NCBI GenBank assembly: GCA_913052435.1
Contig: CAJXDV010000004.1
Coordinates: 1-20,467, forward strand
DNA: 20,467 nucleotides
Direction: 5' to 3'
Source: an uncultured Pelagibacteraceae bacterium
Lineage (GTDB): Bacteria > Pseudomonadota > Alphaproteobacteria > Pelagibacterales > Pelagibacteraceae
The position numbers and the translations under genes are program-made. Positions 15,043-20,467 of the stretch are shown in pieces; within the stretch, counting starts at the first letter, position 1; the number at the start of each line of letters is the position of its first letter. Under the pieces are notes generated by a model, which was given only the letters and a program-made list of their open reading frames with translations, was not told where the DNA came from and made no database searches.

Positions 15043-16214
15043 TTGATAAACTTAAGAGCTTTCCTTAAATCTTCAATCAAATCTTCACAGTCTTCTAAGC
15101 CAATATGAAGCCTTACTATATGTTCATCTTTTGCCAATTTTAAATATTTTCTATTTCCTTGTACTTTAATTTCTTGATGGAGGGCTAAACTTTCAAATCC
15201 TCCCCAGCTATATCCATATCCAAATAATTTAAGAGAATTTACAAACTTAATTACAGAATTTTTATTTTTAGCTTTTATTTTCAAACCCATTAAACCTGAT
15301 GCTCCAGAATAATATTTCTTCCACATTTTATAATTGTATGAGTCTTTTTTATAAGGATATAAAAGTTTGACTTTTCTATTTTTTGACAAAAATGCTGCCA
15401 CTTTTTTAGCATTTTCTTGGTGTTTATCTAATCTAACATCCAGTGTTCTTAAACCTCTTGTAATTAAATAAGCATCATCAGGTCCGAGTCTTAGGCCGGT
15501 TATTTTTTGCGTTTTTTCTACATGTTTAAAGACTTTTTTATTTACTGCTAAACTACCTCCCATTACATCTGAATGGCCTGAGTAATATTTAGTTGCAGAA
15601 ACAATTGACATATCAAAACCTAATTTAATTGGTTTAAAAAAATAAGGTGTACCCCAAGTATTATCTATCATAGTAATAATATTATTTTTTTTTGCTATTG
15701 AAATAATTTTAGATAAATCTTGAAATTCAAAAGAATTGCTTCCTGGATTTTCAACAAAAATCAGTTTTGTTTTTTTAGAAATATTTTTTTTAAGTGAATT
15801 TAAATCATGAGGATTATAAAATGTAGTTTTAATATTATATTCTTTTAAATAATCTTTCGTTAGAAGTCTTGTTGGATAGTAGACTGAATCAGCAGCTAAA
15901 ATTTCATCGCCTGGGCGAGCCACGCTGAATATCGCCAAAAAAACTGAACCAAAACCCGTTGGTGTTAAAAAAACATGATAAGAGTTTTCTAATTTAGTTA
16001 AAATTTTTTGTAAAATATGAGTTGTCGATGTTCCTTGTCTTCCGTAATCAAAATGGCCACCAGTTGGGTCTTTTTTATATTTATTTTGTGTTTTTCTAAT
16101 ATCTTGCATAGATTTAAATATAATTGTTGAAGCTCTAACGACTGGAGGGTTTACAGACTGATTATGAAAATCTTTTGCAGTATGTTTAAGAAAAGTTTTA
16201 AATGATTTGTCCAT
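15039..16214 (-). CDS. metC: PLP-dependent trans-sulfuration enzyme, probable cystathionine beta-lyase
   Basis: This 391-residue cytoplasmic enzyme is of the Cys/Met-metabolism PLP family. Likely reaction: cystathionine to homocysteine, pyruvate and ammonia. The PLP lysine is K209 in SIVSATKYYSGHSD. An aspartate in IDNTWGTP (about 184) would contact the cofactor. FDYGRQGTSTTHILQ (about 56-70) and SVYYPTRLL match the substrate-tyrosine and phosphate-cup segments. The YSWGGFESLA block (about 333-342) is characteristic of the MetC-type subgroup and argues against MetB or MetZ. Length is normal. It is the first gene of the minus-strand run and diverges from the 27-residue basic protein gene. ATG at 16214 has little promoter signal on its own strand. 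A cysteine or methionine lyase activity is also possible for this group. Confidence 0.85.
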   Translation of the reverse strand: MDKSFKTFLKHTAKDFHNQSVNPPVVRASTIIFKSMQDIRKTQNKYKKDPTGGHFDYGRQGTSTTHILQKILTKLENSYHVFLTPTGFGSVFLAIFSVARPGDEILAADSVYYPTRLLTKDYLKEYNIKTTFYNPHDLNSLKKNISKKTKLIFVENPGSNSFEFQDLSKIISIAKKNNIITMIDNTWGTPYFFKPIKLGFDMSIVSATKYYSGHSDVMGGSLAVNKKVFKHVEKTQKITGLRLGPDDAYLITRGLRTLDVRLDKHQENAKKVAAFLSKNRKVKLLYPYKKDSYNYKMWKKYYSGASGLMGLKIKAKNKNSVIKFVNSLKLFGYGYSWGGFESLALHQEIKVQGNRKYLKLAKDEHIVRLHIGLEDCEDLIEDLRKALKFIK

Positions 16215-16222
16215 AAATAAAA

Positions 16223-16251
16223 TTGATATGTTTTGATGACAATGCTATATC
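16223..16251 (+). promoter_or_regulatory. Candidate promoter of the small basic protein gene
   Basis: TTGATA (16223-16228), exactly 17 bases of spacer, then TATATC (16246-16251). This is a sound sigma-70-type promoter with normal spacing, 39 bases before the ATG at 16291. It is one of the better promoter matches in the window. Confidence 0.45.
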
Positions 16252-16281
16252 CCTCAAATATGTCAATAAAATATTAAAATT

Positions 16282-16287
16282 AAGGAG
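16282..16287 (+). promoter_or_regulatory. Strong ribosome binding site
   Basis: AAGGAG lies three bases before the ATG at 16291, which is tight spacing but a strong match, in a window where such sites are scarce. It supports real translation of the 27-residue ORF. Confidence 0.55.
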
Positions 16288-16290
16288 ATT

Positions 16291-16374
16291 ATGGGATATC
16301 CAAAAAAACATAGAGGTCGTAGAAAAATGGGCTCTAAAAAAAGAAGAGCAAGAAAGAAGAATAAGAAAAAATAA
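16291..16374 (+). CDS. Very small, extremely basic protein, 27 residues
   Basis: ATG at 16291 opens 27 codons ending in TAA at 16372-16374. About two thirds of the residues are Lys, Arg or His (for example KKHRGRRKMGSKKRRARKK), with no acidic residue at all. The protein must bind nucleic acid or another polyanion. It resembles small ribosomal-protein tails, such as bTHX-like peptides of the same length, in composition only, not in clear sequence. Evidence for expression is the AAGGAG site, the promoter-like TTGATA-17-TATATC and its place just ahead of a membrane-protein gene 18 bases downstream. No family is recognised. A role in ribosome, RNA or DNA binding is inferred from charge alone. Confidence 0.6.
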   Translation: MGYPKKHRGRRKMGSKKRRARKKNKKK

Positions 16375-16392
16375 TATTCATTAAAAAAATCA

Positions 16393-17046
16393 ATGTGGAC
16401 AAATTTAAGAGCATTAGCAGTAATTTGTTTCATTTTACCTATTACAACTGTTATTATTTCATACATAGTATCTGTAAAACTAGATCTAGTTCCAGCATGT
16501 ATTCCAAATTTTGAAGGCTGCACATCAATATCGAGAGCTGGCAGAAATGTTCCGGTAAAATATTTTTTTAAACCTATAATGTTTTTGTATGCGTTTATCT
16601 TATTTTTATTTTGGCATAATTTACTGGAAAAATTAAAATCTTTTAAAATTGAGAAAAAAAAAATTTTTTGGTTAGCTATTTTATCGGTACTATTCCTAGT
16701 TCTATATATTGCTTTTTTGGGAGAAGGTAAAATATACGTTTTTTTTAGAAAAGTAGGAATTTATATTTATATTTTTTTTACTGTAATTACTCAGTTTTTA
16801 GTAAGTAATAAATTATATTTTTTAAAAAAAAAAATTATAAAAATTTATAATTTTAAATTTATCAAAATAAATTATTTTTTAACTTTTTTTTTAGTTATAT
16901 CTGGAATAATTCTTTTACCTGTTTTAGTAATCAAAATAGATAATTTTCCTGAAATTAAAAATATAATTTCTTGGAATTATTTTTTTTTAATTCAATTATA
17001 TTTTCTTTTTTTTTCATTATCTTTTAAAAAATCTAATGTTCGGTGA
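16393..17046 (+). CDS. Multi-span membrane protein, Frag1/DRAM-like
   Basis: This 217-residue protein has about six hydrophobic segments, beginning with residues 8-28. The segment after the first helix reads [20 protein letters not shown], with two Cys (in PAC and EGC) seven residues apart and an invariant-looking ISRAGR. I associate this stretch with the Frag1/DRAM/Sfk1 (CWH43-like) membrane family, whose bacterial members have no assigned role. The Cys pair would lie outside the membrane and may form a disulfide. It follows the 27-residue basic gene by 18 bases, probably on one transcript. Its final 14 bases overlap the convergent mnmA end. The second half is extremely Phe/Ile/Lys-rich, reflecting AT bias. 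Family placement is from memory of the motif. Confidence 0.6.
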   Translation: MWTNLRALAVICFILPITTVIISYIVSVKLDLVPACIPNFEGCTSISRAGRNVPVKYFFKPIMFLYAFILFLFWHNLLEKLKSFKIEKKKIFWLAILSVLFLVLYIAFLGEGKIYVFFRKVGIYIYIFFTVITQFLVSNKLYFLKKKIIKIYNFKFIKINYFLTFFLVISGIILLPVLVIKIDNFPEIKNIISWNYFFLIQLYFLFFSLSFKKSNVR

Positions 17047-18154
17047 TCCACCCTCCACCTAGAACTTTGTGTCCAAATTGATCTTTATTATAAAAAACAC
17101 AAGCTTGTCCTGGAGAAATTCCATACTCTGGGTTAACTAAATTAACTTCACCTTCATTATTTTCAAGAAAATTAATTTTTGCGTTTAAGAGTTTTCCTGT
17201 TGATCGAACTTTAACAAAGATTTCTTGATTGAACTCCATCTTATCTGTTAATAAATTTAAATCTTTTAAATTAATATTTATTTTTCCTATTTTTTCTTTT
17301 GGTCCAACTATTATCTCTTTTTTTTCAGGGTCTATTCTAATTACATAAAGTGGTTCTTTGTCTGAAACTTTAATTCCTTTTCTTTGACCGACAGTAAAAT
17401 TAATTATTCCATGATGAACTCCAACAATTTTTCCATCTAAATTTTTTATGTTTCCTTTTTGAAAAGAGTCTGGTCTAAATTTTTGAATTACCGACGCATA
17501 ATCACCATTAGGTACGAAACAAATATCTTGACTATCTGGTTTGTCAGCTACATTTAAATCTAATTTTTTCGCGATTTCCCTAGTTTTATCTTTCAACATT
17601 CCGCCTAGCGGGAATCTTAGATAGTCTAATTGTTCTCTTGTGGTATTAAATAAAAAATAACTTTGATCTCTATTTTCATCGACAGCTCTATACATGTTGG
17701 TTGTGTTATTATTTGTAATACTTTTTACATAATGACCTGTAACTAAGGCATCAGCGTTAAGATTTTTTGATACTTCATACAAATCTCTAAATTTTACAGT
17801 TTGATTGCATTGTATACATGGAATCGGTGTTTCTCCTTTAAGATAACTCTCAACAAAATTATCGATTACTTCTTGCTTAAATTTATTTTGATAATATAAA
17901 ATTTTATGATCTATATTTAGCTTGTTGGCTACTCTTTTTGCATCCATGATGTCTTGACCGGCACAACACTGTTTGGATTTTGTAGTTTCTTTATTGTCAT
18001 CATAAAGTTTTAATGTAATGCCTATAACATTATATCCTTCTTTCTTCATTATTCCTGCTACTGTAGAGGAGTCGACTCCTCCGGACATGGCAACAACAAC
18101 TGTTGTGTCTACTGGTTTTTTTTGAATACCTATAGAGTTAAATTCTGAATTCAT
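17033..18154 (-). CDS. mnmA: tRNA-specific 2-thiouridylase
   Basis: MnmA thiolates uridine 34 in the wobble position of tRNA for Lys, Glu and Gln, using ATP and sulfur relayed from a cysteine desulfurase. The 373 residues carry the PP-loop SGGVDSS (24-30). Catalytic C116 is in [10 protein letters not shown], and the second catalytic C212 is in [13 protein letters not shown]. Further conserved blocks are [15 protein letters not shown] and VGQRKGIKV, with a C-terminal beta-barrel ending [19 protein letters not shown]. Length is normal for the family. ATG at 18154 is 41 bases from the divergent DUF3553 gene, so their promoters must share that gap. It overlaps the upstream-facing membrane gene by 14 bases at the 3' end. 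Confidence 0.95.
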   Translation of the reverse strand: MNSEFNSIGIQKKPVDTTVVVAMSGGVDSSTVAGIMKKEGYNVIGITLKLYDDNKETTKSKQCCAGQDIMDAKRVANKLNIDHKILYYQNKFKQEVIDNFVESYLKGETPIPCIQCNQTVKFRDLYEVSKNLNADALVTGHYVKSITNNNTTNMYRAVDENRDQSYFLFNTTREQLDYLRFPLGGMLKDKTREIAKKLDLNVADKPDSQDICFVPNGDYASVIQKFRPDSFQKGNIKNLDGKIVGVHHGIINFTVGQRKGIKVSDKEPLYVIRIDPEKKEIIVGPKEKIGKININLKDLNLLTDKMEFNQEIFVKVRSTGKLLNAKINFLENNEGEVNLVNPEYGISPGQACVFYNKDQFGHKVLGGGWITEH

Positions 18155-18168
18155 TTGATGGTATTTAT

Positions 18169-18187
18169 ACTTATTTCGAATATAAGT
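18169..18187. repeat. Short inverted repeat in the mnmA/DUF3553 divergent gap
   Basis: ACTTAT (18169-18174) and ATAAGT (18182-18187) are perfect inverted copies around a 7-base centre that contains TTCGAA. The site lies in the 41-base gap between two divergent genes, so it could be an operator. Arms this short and AT-rich may also arise by chance. Confidence 0.25.
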
Positions 18188-18195
18188 TAAATTAA

Positions 18196-18372
18196 ATGAT
18201 TTTAGATTTTGAACCAGGTGACAAAGTTATTAATCCAGCTAATAAAGATTGGGGTATTGGACAAATACAATCTATTATTAAAGAAAAAGTAACAGTTAAT
18301 TTTGAAAATGTTGGTAAAATTGTAATTAACTCAAAAAATATTCAGCTAAAAAGAGTAAATAACTTTGACTGA
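18196..18372 (+). CDS. DUF3553 family protein, 58 residues
   Basis: ATG at 18196 opens 58 codons ending in TGA at 18370-18372. The sequence starts [20 protein letters not shown] and continues [21 protein letters not shown]. This matches the small DUF3553 (PF12073-type) proteins of alphaproteobacteria, a short beta-barrel like a CarD/Tudor or KOW module, with the telling GD-V-NP-DWG-GQ pattern. The function is unknown. A nucleic-acid or RNA-polymerase-related role is sometimes proposed from the fold. Its stop overlaps the start of the CysQ-type gene by eight bases, so the two are coupled. Confidence 0.8.
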   Translation: MILDFEPGDKVINPANKDWGIGQIQSIIKEKVTVNFENVGKIVINSKNIQLKRVNNFD

Positions 18373-19144
18373 AATTAATGTAAAAAAAATTGTAGAAAAT
18401 TTAATCGATACCTTTTTGAAGGCTAGTCAAATTGCTCTGGATTTAAGAAAAAAGGGACTTACCAAAGAGATTAAATCCGATAATACTCCTGTAAGTAATG
18501 GTGATTTAGAAGTTAATAGATTGTTAACAAAAAAATTAATTGAATTAACTCCTGACATTCCAATAATTTCAGAAGAAACTTCTCATAATAAATCAACAAA
18601 AGAACTAAATAATTTTTGGTTGGTCGATCCAATAGATGGTACTATTGATTACATCAATGATAGAGATGAGTTTACAATTAACGCTGGCTTAATTCTTGAT
18701 AGAAAGCCTGTAGCAGGATTAATTAGTGTTCCGGCAAAACAAAGAATGTTTTATTCTTATGATAAAGATTCGACCTTTGAGCTTAAAAATAAAAAATTAA
18801 TAAAATTAGAATGTAAAAAAAAGACAGATAAGAATTCTATTAAATTTGTTTCATACTCAGACAAATTAAAACCTGAAATTGAAAAAATACACAAAGAAAT
18901 TGGTGTAACTTCTTATGTAAGAATGAAAAGTTCTTTAAAATTTTGTTTGATTGCTACTGGCGAATACGATGGTTATGTTGCTGATCCAAGAGCATTGGAG
19001 TGGGATATTGCAGCAGGTCATGCAATACTTCAAAATGCCGGTGGTTTAGTGACTGATTTTGATGGTAATGAAATTTTTTATGGAAAAGACAATTTTAAAA
19101 ATCCAAGCTTAATTTTAAAAAGAAATAATAATTTAAATGAATGA
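18365..19144 (+). CDS. cysQ: 3'(2'),5'-bisphosphate nucleotidase, inositol monophosphatase family
   Basis: CysQ removes the 3' phosphate of PAP (adenosine 3',5'-bisphosphate), giving AMP. The 259-residue protein has the metal sites of the inositol monophosphatase family: E70/E71 in ISEET, DPIDGTIDYI (D88, D91) and D214 in EWDIAAGHAI. The EW form and the ISEE(T) placement favour CysQ over SuhB/ImpA, though inositol phosphatase activity cannot be excluded. The start is TTG at 18365, eight bases inside the DUF3553 stop. The downstream 49-residue membrane gene starts within its last bases. In an organism without assimilatory sulfate reduction the PAP could come from acyl-carrier-protein activation, which releases PAP. 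That idea is inference. Confidence 0.85.
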   Translation: MTEINVKKIVENLIDTFLKASQIALDLRKKGLTKEIKSDNTPVSNGDLEVNRLLTKKLIELTPDIPIISEETSHNKSTKELNNFWLVDPIDGTIDYINDRDEFTINAGLILDRKPVAGLISVPAKQRMFYSYDKDSTFELKNKKLIKLECKKKTDKNSIKFVSYSDKLKPEIEKIHKEIGVTSYVRMKSSLKFCLIATGEYDGYVADPRALEWDIAAGHAILQNAGGLVTDFDGNEIFYGKDNFKNPSLILKRNNNLNE

Positions 19145-19286
19145 TCAATTAAGAACTATATTAATTATAATCATTTCAGTTTCTATATTTGGTTTGCTGT
19201 TATTTGTTTTTGTAAAAAATTATATTAAAAATAAAATTCACTACTATTTAGAAGAAAAAAACAAAAAAACTAAAGAAAATTTATAA
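19137..19286 (+). CDS. Small membrane protein, 49 residues
   Basis: ATG at 19137 overlaps the CysQ gene end by eight bases and opens 49 codons ending in TAA at 19284-19286. Residues about 6-27 form one hydrophobic helix (RTILIIIISVSIFGLLLFVF). The rest is a short, highly charged, Lys/Glu-rich tail that could be a coiled coil (YYLEEKNKKTKENL). No family is recognised. Overlap on both sides (17 bases with convergent recX) and coupling to CysQ support a real gene in a compact genome. Tail charge predicts a cytoplasmic C-terminus. Function is unknown. Confidence 0.6.
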   Translation: MNDQLRTILIIIISVSIFGLLLFVFVKNYIKNKIHYYLEEKNKKTKENL

Positions 19287-19833
19287 TTTTTAAATATTCT
19301 TCTTTCTCTATATCCATAACTCTTTTTGATACTTCTAAGTCAAAACCTGATCTAGCAAGCACACCCATATCTTTTTTATAGAATAACGGTCTATTACTAT
19401 CATCTCTTGATGGTCCAATTCGTTTTTTTTTACATACTTTTATAGCTGAAAAAAAATCTTGATCCTCATTTCTTTCTTGTATCCCATCAATAGTATTTTG
19501 AATGTATTTTTTACCAACTCCCTTGTTAATTAAATAGTTTCTAATCTTATTAATTGAAGAACCTTTCTGTATTAAACTTTTAGCTTTAGACTCTGAGTAA
19601 TATTTATCATTAATAAATTTAGATTTTTCCAAATTTTCTATAACAATATCAATTAAATCAGAAATATTGCTTTTTTTTACGTTTGCTTCCTTAAAATTTA
19701 AGTATTTTTTTAACAAATAAATTTTAAGCTGTTGTTTAGATGGAGCAAATTTATCAATATAATTGAATGCAAATTTACGCATCTCTTCAATGGTAGCTTC
19801 TAGATTTTTTTTTTTATTTTTAATAGGAATCAT
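19270..19833 (-). CDS. recX: RecX-family regulatory protein
   Basis: RecX proteins bind RecA filaments and damp recombination and SOS activity. The best start is ATG at 19833 (MIPIKNKKKN), giving 187 residues. An earlier in-frame start at 19881 would add a hydrophobic 16-residue stretch (ICSIILIYIILNKR) that does not fit a soluble RecX and would overlap the divergent gene. The helical repeats of the family are visible: APSKQQLKIYLLKKY, the KFINDKYYSESKAKSLIQKG block, and NYLINKGVGKKYIQ with the G-V/I-G-K turn. It ends with the YKKDMGVLARSGFDLEVSKRVMD segment. There is no recA in view. Overlaps the 49-residue gene by 17 bases (convergent). Confidence 0.82.
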   Translation of the reverse strand: MIPIKNKKKNLEATIEEMRKFAFNYIDKFAPSKQQLKIYLLKKYLNFKEANVKKSNISDLIDIVIENLEKSKFINDKYYSESKAKSLIQKGSSINKIRNYLINKGVGKKYIQNTIDGIQERNEDQDFFSAIKVCKKKRIGPSRDDSNRPLFYKKDMGVLARSGFDLEVSKRVMDIEKEEYLKIINFL

Positions 19834-19861
19834 TCGTTTATTTAATATAATATAAATCAAT

Positions 19862-20335
19862 ATGATTGAACAAATAGCCATCTTTTTTAGTATTGAAATG
19901 ATCTATTTATGGTTGAATATTGGAGTAATACCTTTTTGGTTTATTTTAATATTTTTTCCACAATCAAAAATTTGTGGTTTGTTTGTAACTTCAATATTTC
20001 CTTTTTTAATTTTAGGTTCAATTTACATATACTTGTTTTATTATTTTTTTAATTCTGGTTATGATTTCTTTGAATTCTTTAATCTATATCTTGGTTTATA
20101 TAAATTGGGAGATTTATATGAAAATGAAGCTTTTTTAATTTTATTTTGGTTACATTTTTTATCTATAAATTTATTTTGTGGTTCGTGGATAGTTAGAGAT
20201 AGTCAAAAATTATATATATCAAAATTTTTAATTGTTTTTCCATTAATTATTACATACTTCATAGGACCTTTGGGAATTTTTATATATTGGTTAATAAGAA
20301 TATTCTTTGCAAAAAGAATAAGTTTGTTTGATTAA
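19862..20335 (+). CDS. ABA4-like (DUF4281) membrane protein
   Basis: This 157-residue membrane protein has four hydrophobic segments, near 11-31, 36-62, 99-113 and 121-146. The third region reads FLILFWLHFLSINLFCGSWIVRDSQK, and the fourth TYFIGPLGIFIYWLIR. This H-x(5)-D/N-LF-G-WIVRD and FGP-G-LL pattern is the mark of ABA4-like proteins (DUF4281), known from plants (neoxanthin/abscisic acid pathway) and widely present in bacteria without a known role. ATG at 19862 lies 11 bases after TATAAT (19846-19851), so a transcript from there would be nearly leaderless. ATG at 19898 (MIYLWLNIGV) is the alternative start and leaves all four helices nearly whole. It diverges from recX. Confidence 0.75.
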   Translation: MIEQIAIFFSIEMIYLWLNIGVIPFWFILIFFPQSKICGLFVTSIFPFLILGSIYIYLFYYFFNSGYDFFEFFNLYLGLYKLGDLYENEAFLILFWLHFLSINLFCGSWIVRDSQKLYISKFLIVFPLIITYFIGPLGIFIYWLIRIFFAKRISLFD

Positions 20336-20467
20336 TCTAAATTATTTAAATAACAAGGAAGTTAGTGAAAAATACATAAATCAACTATATAAAAAACAAA
20401 TTTGCATTTCTTCTATAAAATCTTTATCTATACATATGACAAACATAAACTCTAGTTATGGATTATC
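20328..20467 (+). CDS. Unidentified open frame running off the window edge
   Basis: From TTG at 20328, inside the last codons of the ABA4-like gene, the plus frame stays open to the final base (46 codons). No other frame, on either strand, stays open across this end. An in-frame ATG at 20436 gives a later start (MTNINSSYGL). The peptide (NNKEVSEKYINQLYKKQ, then KSLSIHMTNINSS) gives no family hint. It is probably the 5' end of a gene continuing beyond the window. Confidence 0.35.
   Translation, partial: MINLNYLNNKEVSEKYINQLYKKQICISSIKSLSIHMTNINSSYGL

Noticed and set aside
16215..16290. SAM-type riboswitch before the cystathionine-lyase gene
   Set aside because: The gap is only 76 bases, and no conserved aptamer core or pairing was found in it; it is filled by the promoter and ribosome site of the divergent gene.
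16263..16523. 86-codon minus-strand ORF opposite the basic-protein and membrane-protein genes
   Set aside because: The plus-strand genes have a promoter, Shine-Dalgarno and family motifs, while the minus frame shows no motif and is a shadow.
1..20467. CRISPR array, tRNA or rRNA genes, insertion sequences, prophage genes
   Set aside because: No regularly spaced repeats, no tRNA-like cloverleaf or rRNA segment, and no transposase, integrase or phage-like protein was recognised by eye. A tRNA scan would settle the RNA part.

Overview
The window is very AT-rich. Most gaps are under 120 bases and no stretch over 300 bases lacks a gene. Many neighbours overlap by 1 to 38 bases, and several small genes sit between larger ones. 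Together with the gene content (Xsc, SuyAB, AprMBA, DUF3553, a glutaryl-CoA dehydrogenase end) this suggests a streamlined marine alphaproteobacterium of the SAR11/Pelagibacterales type. That placement is inferred from gene content and style; no marker gene was compared.

Layout. 1-282: the 3' end of a glutaryl-CoA dehydrogenase gene. 367-2533 (minus): a two-CBS-domain protein, a 65-residue membrane-anchored protein, an FAD amine-oxidase-family enzyme and a 36-codon ORF one base upstream of it. 2625-5945: divergent xsc (minus) and suyA-suyB (plus). 5942-10831 (minus): aprM-aprB-aprA, an unrecognised 116-residue gene, a 48-residue membrane protein and a TauE/SafE-type exporter. 10931-16214 (minus): a compact operon-like run of PLP sulfur-amino-acid lyase, MFS transporter, pabB-like, pabA-like, pabC-like and HIT genes. 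16291-17046 (plus): a 27-residue, extremely basic protein and a membrane protein. 17033-18154 (minus): mnmA. 18196-19286 (plus): DUF3553, a CysQ-type phosphatase and a 49-residue membrane protein. 19270-19833 (minus): recX. 19862-20335 (plus): an ABA4-like membrane protein. The last 140 bases hold an open frame that runs off the edge.

Function. The core (about 2.6-10.8 kb) is a C2/C3 sulfonate dissimilation island. Xsc cleaves sulfoacetaldehyde to acetyl phosphate and sulfite, and SuyAB cleaves 3-sulfolactate to pyruvate and sulfite. The sulfite can be oxidised with AMP to APS by AprBA, with AprM as the likely membrane electron outlet, or exported by the TauE-like protein. The FAD oxidoreductase beside xsc is a candidate for making sulfoacetaldehyde from an amine such as taurine, but this is inference. 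No ATP sulfurylase (sat) and no phosphotransacetylase (pta) lie in the window. The most promising unexplained parts are the 116-residue and 48-residue genes of the apr/exporter cluster, the FAD enzyme with its small flanking ORFs, the 27-residue basic protein, and a PabB-like enzyme with an anthranilate-synthase-like PIAGT motif.
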